Source: Diplocloster hominis (GTDB taxonomy: Bacteria; Bacillota; Clostridia; Lachnospirales; Lachnospiraceae). From it: 64,000 nucleotides of DNA. Positions within the stretch are counted from its first letter, which is position 1, and the number at the start of each line of letters is the position of its first letter. The stretch spans positions 40,527 through 104,526 of the forward strand of contig NZ_JAWDIY010000020.1 of the NCBI RefSeq assembly GCF_032380655.1, read 5' to 3'. The position numbers and the translations under genes were made by a program. The notes under the pieces were generated by a model. The model saw nothing but the letters and a program-made list of their open reading frames with translations. It was not told the DNA's origin and did no database searches. Below are positions 50,888-59,960 of the stretch, piece after piece.

Positions 50888-52222
50888 ATGGAAAAAATCG
50901 TTGTGATAGGTGCAAATCATGCCGGAACTGCCGCGTTAAACACGATTCTCGATAACTATAAAGGAAAAGAGGTCGTCGCGTTCGATGCGAATTCCAACAT
51001 CAGCTTTCTGGGATGCGGAATGGCACTCTGGATCGGGAATCAGATAGACGGACCGGAAGGCCTCTTCTATTCCAATAAGGAAACGCTGGAATCAAAGGGA
51101 GCCAGAATCTATATGGAGACCCCCGTGGACACAATCGATTTTGATCACCGCATCGTCCACGCCACCGGAAAAGATGGTACAAAATATGACCAGCCTTACG
51201 ACCGCCTGATCCTGGCTACCGGCTCTCTGCCCATCGCTCCGGCCATGGAGGGCATCACCCTTCAGAACGTCCAGTATGTGAAGCTATACCAGAATGCCCA
51301 GGATGTTATCGATAAATTAAAGGACCCGTCGATCCGCAAAGTTACCATAGTAGGCGGCGGCTATATCGGTGTCGAACTGGCCGAAGCCTTCGTCCGCAAT
51401 GGCAGGGATGTCACACTGATCGACTGCGCCCCGCATGTATTGGGAAATTATTATGATGTGGAATATTGCAGACGTATGGAGGAGACGCTCAGTAACCATG
51501 GGATTCATCTGGTTCTGAATACAGGTGTAGAGGCGTTCGAAGGCTCAGGAAAGGTAGAACGGGTCGTAACCGGCAGCGGTACCTTTGATACGGACATGGT
51601 AGTACTCGCCATCGGATTCCGTCCCAATAATGTTCTGGGGAAAGATCATCTGGCACTGTTTAAAAACGGTGCCTATCAGGTAAACCGCCGTCAGCAGACC
51701 AGCCTTCCCGATGTTTACGCCGTCGGGGACTGTGCCACGGTTTACGACAATTCCATACAGGATACCAGTTATATCGCTTTGGCTACGAACGCTGTGCGAA
51801 GCGGGATCATCGCCGCACACAATGCCTGCGGCACTCATCTGGAGTCTCCCGGCGTGCAGGGTTCCAATGCGATCCGTATTTTCGGCCTGAATATGGTGTC
51901 AACCGGGATGACACTGGCCAGGGCGGAGAAATTGGGCTATGATGCCGCTGTGTCGGATTTTGAGGATTTGCAGAAACCAGCATTTATCCGGGAGGATAAC
52001 TATAAGGTAAATATCCGTATTGTCTATGACCGTAAGACACGGCAGATCCTGGGGGCACAGATGTGTTCCGATTATGATATTTCGATGGGGATTCATATGT
52101 TTTCACTCGCCATTCAGGAGCAGGTTACGATTGACCGGCTGAAACTGCTGGATGTGTTCTTCCTGCCGCACTTTAACCAGCCTTATAACTATATTACGAT
52201 GGCCGCTTTAGGGGCAGTTTAA
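50888..52222 (+). CDS. NADH oxidase-type flavoprotein (water-forming Nox/CoADR group)
   Basis: Pyridine nucleotide-disulfide oxidoreductase of 444 residues. The FAD-binding GANHAGTAALNTIL is at 8-21, and the single active-site Cys43 in ISFLGCGMALW is the redox cysteine of Nox, Npx and CoA-disulfide reductases. The NADH-binding block is IVGGGYIGVELAEAF, and the second FAD motif VYAVGDCATV follows. The C-terminal dimerisation domain ends HFNQPYNYITMAALGAV. It most likely reduces O2 to water with NADH, protecting an anaerobe from oxygen. A CoA or polysulfide reductase role cannot be excluded. GGAGGAACAAGC precedes the ATG. Confidence 0.9.
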   Translation: MEKIVVIGANHAGTAALNTILDNYKGKEVVAFDANSNISFLGCGMALWIGNQIDGPEGLFYSNKETLESKGARIYMETPVDTIDFDHRIVHATGKDGTKYDQPYDRLILATGSLPIAPAMEGITLQNVQYVKLYQNAQDVIDKLKDPSIRKVTIVGGGYIGVELAEAFVRNGRDVTLIDCAPHVLGNYYDVEYCRRMEETLSNHGIHLVLNTGVEAFEGSGKVERVVTGSGTFDTDMVVLAIGFRPNNVLGKDHLALFKNGAYQVNRRQQTSLPDVYAVGDCATVYDNSIQDTSYIALATNAVRSGIIAAHNACGTHLESPGVQGSNAIRIFGLNMVSTGMTLARAEKLGYDAAVSDFEDLQKPAFIREDNYKVNIRIVYDRKTRQILGAQMCSDYDISMGIHMFSLAIQEQVTIDRLKLLDVFFLPHFNQPYNYITMAALGAV

Positions 52223-52580
52223 GTGATTCTTCTGCTATTGCCATAAATATGTGCCTTACCTGTCTTACCGGGATTTAATCGGCCTGTTTTTATGGTAGTA
52301 CCCTAACAGAAACTTAAGCGCGCACAGTTTATACAGAATAATGTATTCCATGTCCCGGTATCGTTTAACGGCGTCTGTAAGAGGATCTGTATTATTGGTT
52401 CCGCTCCGCATGCTATAGGAGTCATAATATAGAATGAAACGTCCCGGCATAAGTTTGAAAGTACTTCATCTCGTGCCGGGATGATTTTATGTAAATATAA
52501 TGGCTTTAGGGCCAAATTATATAGTAGTTATCCCGGGCGGGCTGAACAAGCAAGGGCGTTTATACTCTAATGTAAAAATA
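52223..52580. other. intergenic region between NADH oxidase and the kinase gene
   Basis: It contains a stem CCCGGCA/TGCCGGG at about 52443-52482 with ATGATTTTATG after it on the plus strand, a possible weak terminator. A 61-codon minus-strand frame (52265-52450) has no ribosome binding site and is not supported. Confidence 0.4.
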
Positions 52581-54062
52581 TTAAACAGTTAACGGCATAA
52601 CTATCGTAAAGATCACGCTGTTTTCCTGATTTGCAATACCATACCGGAAACCATGATATTCCAAAAAAGTTTTTACAATATACAGTCCTAAGCCGGTTCC
52701 GTTCCCCGAGCGGGATTTATCAACTTTGTAGAAAGGCTCAAACACATGCTGGATTTCATCGTCCGGTATCGAACTGTTACTATTTTTCACTGTCAAAACA
52801 CACTCTGCGCCTGATTGTCCGGCTGTGATATAAATAGAAGAATCCTCCGCAGAATGGATGATAGCATTATTGATTACGTTAGCAAGCGCCTTGCTGAACA
52901 GCTCTTGCTCTAGGAGAACAAACAAATCCTGTTCCAATGCCATATGGATGTGGATATTTTTTGATTTTGCCAACTCATCTTGATTCTGAATAATATCCAT
53001 AATTATTTTTCCAATGTCTGCAGAACGCATTACCCCCTTACCATGAATCAGCTGTGTTCGCGCCGCTGCTAAAATATCTTTTATCATTTTTTCCATTGTT
53101 TCTATGACTTGCATGGAATGCAAAAGATATTTATCCCGGTTGTCGAAAGGAGCTAAATTCTGCAGCATCCCTTCCGTCTCACCTTTCAGAATGGTGAGGG
53201 GCGTTTTTAACTCATGTGAAATAGACATAAAAAAGTCAGAACGCTGCTTAGCCTGCGCCCTTTCCTTTTCCATATCCTTCTTAAGCTGGATATTCGCACC
53301 CTCCAGCTCTTTCAGTGTTTTGTCCAGCTGTAATGCCATATTATTCAGACTGCATGCCAGCACTCCTATTTCATCCGTCCGGCCGCTCTCACACTTCCAT
53401 GTCATGTCGAGTTTTTCCATTCGTCGGGCAATATTACTGATTTCGACGATCGGCTTGGCGATATGCTTTGCATAGATAACCGCTATGACAGCAGAAACGA
53501 TGAAAATCACAATCAATAGCAAGGGGTACATTTCCTTTATAGCTTCTGTAACCTCCGCGCCTTGATTATGGGAAATGGATATGTCCAGAGTATAATTTTG
53601 ATAATCAGTGATAAAGGAGGCGGCCAGGCTCCTGCTATATACCGGGTTTTCCGCCAGTATGCTTTGGGACAAATCTACTTTGTAAATGCTGTTTTCGTTC
53701 TTATCAAACAATTCCGCCGCTGTTCCGTTCTGCAGACAAAACGCCAGAATATAATCCTGCATTTCTGTTTCCGTAAACGGCTTGCTTTCCAGTATCTCTA
53801 CAAATTCCTTCGCCCGCGTATCCAATTCATATTTCATTTTCTCTGTATAATGAATGGGTAAGTAAAATTGCAGGAGCAATATAATCCCGGTGCACGACAA
53901 AAACAGTATGGCGAATAATTGCAGAAAAAGTTTCAGCCCCAGGTTACTTTGAATTTTTGCTGCTGATTTTGTAACCCATGCCCCAAACGGTCTGGATAAG
54001 TTCGCAATCCAGTTTTTTTCTGATGTTTTTGATGTGGTTGTCGATGATTTTCTCGTTCCCAT
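52581..54062 (-). CDS. sensor histidine kinase of the FtsX-type ABC cluster
   Basis: Kinase of 493 residues. First transmembrane segment LFLQLFAILFLSCTGIILLLQFYLP (about 45-69), an extracellular loop of about 100 residues, second segment LLLIVIFIVSAVIAVIYA, then a HAMP domain. The H-box is FFMSISHELKTPLTILKGE, the N box ALANVINNAIIHS, and the G2 box GNGTGLGLYIVKTFL. I start it at the ATG at 54060-54062, preceded by GGGGAGAGG, although this overlaps the response regulator's coding end by 119 bp in another frame. No better downstream start exists before the first membrane segment. It is last in the operon. Confidence 0.87.
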   Translation of the reverse strand: MGTRKSSTTTSKTSEKNWIANLSRPFGAWVTKSAAKIQSNLGLKLFLQLFAILFLSCTGIILLLQFYLPIHYTEKMKYELDTRAKEFVEILESKPFTETEMQDYILAFCLQNGTAAELFDKNENSIYKVDLSQSILAENPVYSRSLAASFITDYQNYTLDISISHNQGAEVTEAIKEMYPLLLIVIFIVSAVIAVIYAKHIAKPIVEISNIARRMEKLDMTWKCESGRTDEIGVLACSLNNMALQLDKTLKELEGANIQLKKDMEKERAQAKQRSDFFMSISHELKTPLTILKGETEGMLQNLAPFDNRDKYLLHSMQVIETMEKMIKDILAAARTQLIHGKGVMRSADIGKIIMDIIQNQDELAKSKNIHIHMALEQDLFVLLEQELFSKALANVINNAIIHSAEDSSIYITAGQSGAECVLTVKNSNSSIPDDEIQHVFEPFYKVDKSRSGNGTGLGLYIVKTFLEYHGFRYGIANQENSVIFTIVMPLTV

Positions 54063-54672
54063 AATATTCCTCTCCCCATAGAATATCCAACAAATGGTTT
54101 CGTGTGAACACATGGTCTTGATGCTCCAGCATGAATTTGATCAATTCATATTCCTTGGGGGTAAAGTCGATCACTTCATCACGAACTAGTATTTCACAGC
54201 TTTTTTTTCGTAATTGTACCTCTCCAAGCCTGATGATATCGTCAGGCGGATTGTCCGGCTTGTTCCGCCTCAGCACCGCCTCTATCCGTTTAATCAAAAT
54301 CGTATGTGAAAAGGGTTTTACAATATAATCGTCCGCCTGTAAGTCGAATCCGCGTGCCTGCTCCTGCTCTTTGCCCAACGCAGTCAGCAGGATAACCGGC
54401 GTATCCGATATCTCCCTTATTTTCGTCAACAAATCATAGCCGTTCATGCGGGGCATCATAATGTCAAGAATTACCAATTGGGGAGCCTCCCGGACAAACA
54501 AATCATATCCCGCCATACCATCGGCAGCGGATATAACCAGATATCCATTTTGCTGTATAAACGCCTGCAATATATCACGGATGCTTTCGTCATCCTCAAC
54601 GACCAGTATTTTAGTTTTCTGATCCAATACACCTGCCCCCTTGCCGTTTGAAATACCATTTTGGTTTACCAT
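53944..54672 (-). CDS. OmpR-family response regulator of the FtsX-type ABC cluster
   Basis: Regulator of up to 242 residues. Receiver domain with ILVVEDDESIRDIL, the phospho-acceptor Asp in LVILDIMMPRMNGYDLL and the conserved Lys in DDYIVKPFS. Winged-helix domain ending LIQTVWGMGYKI. The ATG at 54672 has no clear ribosome binding site. A TTG at 54625-54627 follows AGGGGGCAGG and gives the more usual N-terminus (LDQKTKILVVEDD), so the true start may be there. It pairs with the overlapping kinase and probably regulates the ABC genes just upstream. Confidence 0.88.
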   Translation of the reverse strand: MVNQNGISNGKGAGVLDQKTKILVVEDDESIRDILQAFIQQNGYLVISAADGMAGYDLFVREAPQLVILDIMMPRMNGYDLLTKIREISDTPVILLTALGKEQEQARGFDLQADDYIVKPFSHTILIKRIEAVLRRNKPDNPPDDIIRLGEVQLRKKSCEILVRDEVIDFTPKEYELIKFMLEHQDHVFTRNHLLDILWGEEYYGNEKIIDNHIKNIRKKLDCELIQTVWGMGYKISSKNSK

Positions 54673-54708
54673 TCTGGAAATTCATTCCATTACGTTCGCA
54701 AATGTTGT

Positions 54709-55344
54709 TTATAGGGAATCCGTTTCCTTAAGAACACCGCCCTCCAACTTTAACACAACATCGGCCTTATTGGCAAATACGGGTGAATGTGTAACAGCAA
54801 TAACGCATCCCTGCCGCGGGCCATGGGCATATTGTATCAGTAAGTCAAAAATCACGCGGGCATTATCATCGTCAAGATTTGCCGTCGGCTCGTCCGCCAA
54901 TAATAACGAGGAATCGGAAATTAGCGCGCGAGCTATCGCCACCCTTTGCTGTTGTCCGCCCGACAGCTTCCGAACATTGCGCTTGGCGGTCTCACTATTC
55001 AATCCAACCTTTTTTAGAACAGGCAGCGGGCTAAGTGGAGATACCATCTTTAGGTTTTCCTCCGCGCTCAGGTAGTCAATCAGGTTATAGCTTTGAAAAA
55101 TAAAAGATACGTCCTTTTTCCGATATTCAGGCAGGCCTTTTTTTATCAGAGGTTTCCCATTAAACAGGACGCGCCCCGAACCGGGTATGGCCAATCCTCC
55201 CATAATGGAAAGCAGAGTAGACTTTCCGCAGCCCGAACTACCTGCTATAGCATAGACACAGCCCGGATGGAATGTAGCGTTTAGGTTTTTCAATATAAAA
55301 ACTCCCGGTTGGTAGGAATAATTGATATTCTGTAATTCCAGCAT
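54709..55344 (-). CDS. MacB/LolD-type ABC transporter ATPase
   Basis: ATPase of 211 residues. Walker A GSSGCGKST, signature KLSGGQQQRVAIARALI, Walker B SLLLADEPTANLD, H-loop VIAVTHSPVF. It is of the type that serves FtsX-like permeases (LolD, MacB, BceA). Two such permease genes precede it on the same transcript (12-bp gap) and a two-component system follows. The module probably handles an envelope-active peptide or lipoprotein. Confidence 0.92.
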   Translation of the reverse strand: MLELQNINYSYQPGVFILKNLNATFHPGCVYAIAGSSGCGKSTLLSIMGGLAIPGSGRVLFNGKPLIKKGLPEYRKKDVSFIFQSYNLIDYLSAEENLKMVSPLSPLPVLKKVGLNSETAKRNVRKLSGGQQQRVAIARALISDSSLLLADEPTANLDDDNARVIFDLLIQYAHGPRQGCVIAVTHSPVFANKADVVLKLEGGVLKETDSL

Positions 55345-55356
55345 TTTATAATTCTC

Positions 55357-56733
55357 CTAACTGATAGATTTTAAGTTTTCGTTTGGCTCTTTTCGGAAAA
55401 CAGGTAACTCCGCTGTTATCATCGAAGCGGGGATCAGAAAGAATCCAAAGCCCAGCATGATTCCCGCTGCGTCCGCTGAAACAGAAGCTCCTCTTTGTTC
55501 CCTTTCGTTTTTCCCCGGGCTGCGATCGGTTTGCTCTGTTGCCGACTGCTCTGGTCCGCTATTTTGATTAACGGCTGCTGAAACAATATGCTCTCCGGCC
55601 CAGTGTACGATTCCTCCGCTTATCACAAGGGCAATTACCATCGCTGCAGCGGCGGCAATCAGCACCTCAGCAATATGCTGCATCAAAACACGGCACTTCG
55701 GCAGCCCCAAGCTCATCATAATGCCGATTTCTTGCTTTCGCTGTTTTACTCCATGTAAAACCAGAAAGTAAATCAGGGTAATACTCACGAGTATAACAGC
55801 GACCCATATGATTTTAAGCAGGTTTGACAGAGAACTAAGCGACCCGATCATAACCGCATAATTATCCAAATCAGAGACAATCCCATCCGGCTGCCCTGCG
55901 GGCCAATCCAGATTTTTGATCTCATTTGTCACAACAGCTAAATCTGATGATGAGGAAGCACTGAAAGCTGCTTGAAAGAAAAAGCGCTGTGATTTCGGAT
56001 GAAATGCCGAAGAATAGGTCTCTAAATCAAGATAGCAGTAATTTTCATATAACTGATGCGAAAGGTGCAGCCCTTTATTCTGTTTGTTATCCCGCGAATC
56101 AAAAATTCCTATGATTTCCGCTTGTATCATATCCGTATTCACATGGCTGGTATCATATCCCATGCTTTCCATGTCCTCAAGGATTGGCTGCGAAAAACGC
56201 ATCTGTATTGTATCGCCAAGGTGCAGAGAATTTTTATTTGCCAATTCTTTGTGTATTAAAACTTTGCGTTCATCGCTTTCCCTGATATGCCTGCCTGAAA
56301 TAACCGTTAGTATCCCTTCAGAAAACAGCTCGTCGCTATCTGACGTCACATTGCTAACAAGCGTGCCTGCGTGTTCAAAGCCGGGGCTGACGAAGCAGCC
56401 ATCGCCATCCGTTTTTACAGATAGAGGCGTTCCGTGATCACTTGCGAATTCCACCGGAACAGCGTTTGAGATCAAGCGGTAAGCGGCAATATCATCCCTG
56501 GCTGAAATCTCGGTGATTCTATCAAGCGTCAGTGATCCCGGCGCATTATACGCGTTTACAATAAATTCCCTGCTAAAATCATTCTTCATTTGCTCAATGC
56601 TAGTATTCGCTTGCGCGGCAACGGAAACAACGGTCAGTATCAGTATAAATACAGTGGTTAGCAGCAGAATCAAAAGAATACTCCTGCTTTTTTTCCTTAA
56701 AACATATCGGCTTGCACATTGAATAAAGTTCAT
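55357..56733 (-). CDS. FtsX-like ABC permease (second subunit)
   Basis: Permease of 458 residues. N-terminal membrane segment SILLILLLTTVFILILTVVSV, a large extracellular domain of about 230 residues, then the FtsX domain with three more segments. IGIMMSLGLPKCRVLMQHIAEVLIAA is the family's signature loop. I start it at the ATG at 56731-56733 after TTGAGGGAAG. A TTG start five codons earlier is possible. A low-complexity polar insert (about residues 400-428, rich in Gln, Ser, Glu and Arg) precedes the last helix. It pairs with the permease encoded upstream. Confidence 0.87.
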   Translation of the reverse strand: MNFIQCASRYVLRKKSRSILLILLLTTVFILILTVVSVAAQANTSIEQMKNDFSREFIVNAYNAPGSLTLDRITEISARDDIAAYRLISNAVPVEFASDHGTPLSVKTDGDGCFVSPGFEHAGTLVSNVTSDSDELFSEGILTVISGRHIRESDERKVLIHKELANKNSLHLGDTIQMRFSQPILEDMESMGYDTSHVNTDMIQAEIIGIFDSRDNKQNKGLHLSHQLYENYCYLDLETYSSAFHPKSQRFFFQAAFSASSSSDLAVVTNEIKNLDWPAGQPDGIVSDLDNYAVMIGSLSSLSNLLKIIWVAVILVSITLIYFLVLHGVKQRKQEIGIMMSLGLPKCRVLMQHIAEVLIAAAAAMVIALVISGGIVHWAGEHIVSAAVNQNSGPEQSATEQTDRSPGKNEREQRGASVSADAAGIMLGFGFFLIPASMITAELPVFRKEPNENLKSIS

Positions 56734-56744
56734 AGATACTTCCC

Positions 56745-58022
56745 TCAATTCGTTTTTTCAAAAATCGTTTTTGGCGGTGCGTACAAAAGCAAGGCGTCGG
56801 ATACGCATATCGATGCAGCCAGCAAACAGAGATTCGTGACAATGATCTGAACTACCGTCACTGTTTGGATATCATTTACAGTGATATGGATCGCTTGAAA
56901 TAGTTTGCTGGATATTAAGTAATTACCTGTAAAATATGCGGCGGCTATGGATATACCTGCCGGTATCATGACCTCTATGATGTGCTGCAATACGATTCTG
57001 TTTTTCGTAAATCCGAGCGAAAGTAATATTGCTATTTCGTTTTCCCGCATTTTAGTTTGAAGCATTAAGATAAGGGTGATAACCAGGAATCCTGCGAAAA
57101 TGATTACCGCGTTCAAAACAAAAAACTGATTTGATACGGCCTTGACTGAATCAGCGTCGATCAATGATGTATCCGCTTCATTAAACAGCACATATTTGTT
57201 CCAATCGATATCCAGCCTTTGGGCTTGCGCGAAAATCGCTGTCATCTGATCCGGCCGGTCAACAAAAAATTTTACGCTGACGATTCCCTGTTTCCCATCA
57301 TCCAGAGCAAGCGCCGTACCGCAATCCACATAAATGAAATTTTCGCTTAATTCTGATGGGAATAATTCAGTTTCACCTGCTTCATCCGGTTCAACCGTAT
57401 TTTCATATATACCGGATAGGACAACCTCCGTTCCGGACGTATCGCCCGGCGTTGTAATTGTCAGCCTATCTCCTATATTCAGATTGTTCTGCTTTGCGAA
57501 TTGGGCATTTACCATTGCTTCACGCTGTGAATCTGGTGTAATGTGTTTGCCTGCCGTTAAATTTATTATTGAACCTAAGTATAGGTCAGAATCAGATACC
57601 CCTCTTATGGAAGCTGCGTCATCCTCCTCCGCCGGAACATTATAAGCAGCTAATTCCAGCGGGCTGCCGTTATGATCGGATATTTTTCCCGATAAAAAGG
57701 CATAATGGGCTGCATATGTTTTTATTCCATCGATGATCATAATTTTTTCAATTACTTCGTCGGTAATCAAATGTGGTACAGACATAAAGCTGATCGTACT
57801 TCCTTCAACCTCGACGGTTTCCTGGTCTGTCTCATATTGCGAATCAAGATAAAAATAATCCAGCGGTTTTTGTTCCAGATCCGCCAAAGCATCATCTGCG
57901 GCTTCCCGAATGGAAATGATAGTGAACGCCATCACATTTATTGCAAAAAATACAATCAGAATCAAAAACGCACGTGATTTTTTGCGTGTTAAGTATTTAA
58001 CCGCTAACGATATTCTGTTCAT
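56745..58022 (-). CDS. FtsX-like ABC permease (first subunit)
   Basis: Permease of 425 residues with the MacB layout: membrane segment AFLILIVFFAINVMAFTIISI near 18-38, an extracellular domain of about 240 residues, then three segments with ENEIAILLSLGFTKNRIVLQHIIEVMIPAG. It is first in the five-gene operon (two permeases, ATPase, regulator, kinase). AAAGGAGCGG precedes the ATG. The two permeases are related but distinct, so the transporter is a heterodimer. Confidence 0.88.
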   Translation of the reverse strand: MNRISLAVKYLTRKKSRAFLILIVFFAINVMAFTIISIREAADDALADLEQKPLDYFYLDSQYETDQETVEVEGSTISFMSVPHLITDEVIEKIMIIDGIKTYAAHYAFLSGKISDHNGSPLELAAYNVPAEEDDAASIRGVSDSDLYLGSIINLTAGKHITPDSQREAMVNAQFAKQNNLNIGDRLTITTPGDTSGTEVVLSGIYENTVEPDEAGETELFPSELSENFIYVDCGTALALDDGKQGIVSVKFFVDRPDQMTAIFAQAQRLDIDWNKYVLFNEADTSLIDADSVKAVSNQFFVLNAVIIFAGFLVITLILMLQTKMRENEIAILLSLGFTKNRIVLQHIIEVMIPAGISIAAAYFTGNYLISSKLFQAIHITVNDIQTVTVVQIIVTNLCLLAASICVSDALLLYAPPKTIFEKTN

Positions 58023-58183
58023 GTATCCGCTCCTTTTTCATATAAATTATTATGAGATAACAATAGCAAGAAAAAGTATGGAAAAAATATGGAAGTGGTA
58101 TGATTTTGGTATTTATTTTCATTTTCTGATGATAAGTATTCCTTCTTACCCGATGTGGTTTATGAATCACTTAGTCCATGGCA

Positions 58184-58214
58184 TAAAAAAAAGAACGTCC
58201 AACTCAGAACGTCC
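58184..58214 (-). terminator. terminator of the GNAT gene
   Basis: On the minus strand GGACGTTC-TGAGTT-GGACGTTC can fold using two G-U pairs and is followed by eight T (58184-58191). Only the minus-strand RNA can form it. The rest of the 58023-58347 gap is AT-rich upstream sequence of the ABC operon. Confidence 0.6.
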
Positions 58215-58293
58215 TTTTGAATCCTGTCTGCTTATACTGGCATGGTTCCAACCCCAGAAGTGAGGTGAATCAAGGTTTTCCATATAAACAATT

Positions 58294-58380
58294 CAACAGA
58301 AAATGATTTTGAATACATGAATGCAACAGAAAATGATTCTGAATACATTAATGCAGCAGAGAATGGCTGTGAATATAAAA
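58294..58380. repeat. 30-bp tandem repeat at the GNAT stop codon
   Basis: Units begin at 58294, 58324 and 58354 (CAACAGAAAATGATT/CTGAATACAT-like). On the minus strand the first unit read encodes the protein's last residues (YIHSHSLLH) and its stop. The next two continue in frame as CIQNHFLLHS-type copies. It may extend the protein if the stop is lost. Confidence 0.8.
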
Positions 58381-58983
58381 CTCCTCCTGGCTCGGCTGGT
58401 ATTTCTTTTCCATTTTTTCCAGCTTATCGTCAAAGCGCTGTGCTTCCTCTTCGTCAAAATGCATGAGCGGACTATCGTAGTAGAACCATTTTCTTCCGTC
58501 TAAAGCACCCTCTCGGAGCTCTTTTACCAACATCGCAGCCGGATACGATCCGTCCTCAAGACAGACATTGTATTTTTTACAGCTCTTAAATCCACGGCTG
58601 ACATAATTGCCCGGATTTCCGAATATTACAATCACATCGTAACCAAGTGCAGCCGCCTGTTCTAAAGAATACTCGATTAACATTTTTCCATATCCCATCC
58701 TTTGGCAGCCGGGCAAAATGCTGACCGGGCCAAACGTGAGGATTTCCTTTTCTTCTCCGGTTTCATCAACCAGTTTCGCTTTCGTATACATGATATTTCC
58801 TATCATTTGACCGTCTAATTCAATCACAAAATCTAATTCCGGCAGAAAATCTTCATGCTGCCGCATGATATGAACCAGATAATGTTCTGCACATCCCGGA
58901 ATATATAGGTTATAAAAAGCTTTTCTGGTGATTTCCTCCACTTTTGTGTAATCTGCTTCCCGCTCATTTCTGATCTTTATCAT
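58348..58983 (-). CDS. GNAT-family N-acetyltransferase
   Basis: Protein of 211 residues. The GNAT fold covers about 1-150: IRNEREADYTKVEEITRKAF, FVIELDGQMIGNIMYTKAKL, and the acetyl-CoA-binding loop GPVSILPGCQRMGYGKMLIEYSLEQAAALGY (the Q/R-x-x-G-x-G/A form). It is similar to the YhbS-type acetyltransferases. The acceptor is unknown. The C-terminus ends within a 30-bp tandem repeat. It precedes the FtsX-type operon but has its own terminator. Confidence 0.88.
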   Translation of the reverse strand: MIKIRNEREADYTKVEEITRKAFYNLYIPGCAEHYLVHIMRQHEDFLPELDFVIELDGQMIGNIMYTKAKLVDETGEEKEILTFGPVSILPGCQRMGYGKMLIEYSLEQAAALGYDVIVIFGNPGNYVSRGFKSCKKYNVCLEDGSYPAAMLVKELREGALDGRKWFYYDSPLMHFDEEEAQRFDDKLEKMEKKYQPSQEEFYIHSHSLLH

Positions 58984-59006
58984 AGATAATTCTCCTTTTA
59001 TACTAT

Positions 59007-59630
59007 TTATAGCCCTTCAGTTAAAGCAGACAAAATATCTGTTATCTCATAATTTTTACTTTCGACATGAATGCAGCATCCTTCCGGCATCAACCTTATG
59101 ACCCTATTTTCCAATTCCATTCTGCGTTTAAAATGTGTGATAATGTCATCAAAATTTGAAACACCATGCTTTTTACCATAATTTGAGCTGCTTAGATAAC
59201 TCATCAAGAGAGGATACCACACTTCCTCCCCTTGTTCATTTACCCGTTCCGCCCTTATATTTTTAATGCAATTTTCAATATCCCTAGGTATCATGCGGAC
59301 CAATTTGAATTTCGGCATATCAAGCATCGATATTATTTCTTTATAAAATTCCTCAATTTGCTGTTCGCTATACATGGCAAACAGCATCAATTCTTCCATT
59401 ATATTTTGAAAAAAAGAGTATTCGAATAGATTTCCGCACGAACGAAAATCATGGATTCTTTGCATCACAATGCTTTTGAATTCCAAAGGATTTTTTCTTC
59501 CGCCGTAAATTTCGTATTTTTCCATGTATTGATAAAATTGATAATTTTCAGTACAGACTTTTAACAGCCACAGCGCTCCCCCAGACCACCAGATCGTAGC
59601 CAGACTCTGTCTTGACCGTCTCCTTGACAT
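59007..59630 (-). pseudogene. C-terminal fragment of a P-loop kinase-like protein
   Basis: Frame of up to 207 codons, of which about the last 180 look like real protein. CGNLFEYSFFQNIMEELMLF, MPKFKLVRMIPRDIENCIKNIRAERV and SNYGKKHGVSNFDDIITHFKRRMELE follow the lid and C-terminal part of deoxynucleoside- or aminoglycoside-kinase-like P-loop proteins. The Walker A part that should precede it is absent, and no start codon has a ribosome binding site. Its 5' end is joined to a remnant of an unrelated RibD/DHFR-like gene in another frame. It is best read as a truncated pseudogene. Confidence 0.5.
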
Positions 59631-59646
59631 CTCCGGCAGTGAACAT
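59548..59646 (-). pseudogene. fragment of a RibD-C/dihydrofolate-reductase-like gene
   Basis: A 32-codon frame containing AGDVKETVKTESGYDLVVWG then SAVAVKSL before its stop. This is the conserved D-V-x-E-x-V-x-x-L-K-x-x-x-G-x-D-L-x-V-x-G-S-A block found in RibD C-terminal-domain proteins. Neither the front nor the back of such a gene is present. It marks a deletion junction with the kinase fragment at 59007-59630. Confidence 0.5.
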
Positions 59647-59834
59647 GCATAGATACATCCGATTCATACGGTATCTCGCATATGAATATCGAATTTCACT
59701 ATTGTTTCATTATACCGTTTTATAAAAAATAGAACAACATTAAGATATATAAATAATTATATTCTTCACATCCCCCTTCGCGGTACCTCGTATGTACTTT
59801 GTACGTAACCGATCACGGGACTGGCATACAAACG

Positions 59835-59890
59835 TCGCAGGACTGGGACACTGTCTGAGCCGAATGGCAAGTAGTGTCCCGGTCCTGCGA
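59835..59890. repeat. inverted repeat with REP-like core
   Basis: TCGCAGGACTGGGACACT (59835-59852) pairs with AGTGTCCCGGTCCTGCGA (59873-59890), 17 of 18 bases, with a 20-bp loop. It lies in the 314-bp gap between the gene remnants and vanW. It may end the vanW transcript, though no T run follows on the minus strand. Confidence 0.65.
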
Positions 59891-59960
59891 CTAATAGCTT
59901 CGCACCCCTTCAGGGTGATCCATTCTCAGGTCCGCCGATGCAATTTGAATCCCATTATCT

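Noticed and set aside
52265..52450. 61-codon minus-strand frame, and an overlapping 70-codon frame, between the NADH oxidase and kinase genes
   Set aside because: Neither has a ribosome binding site, and they overlap each other in different frames. The sequence is better explained as intergenic.
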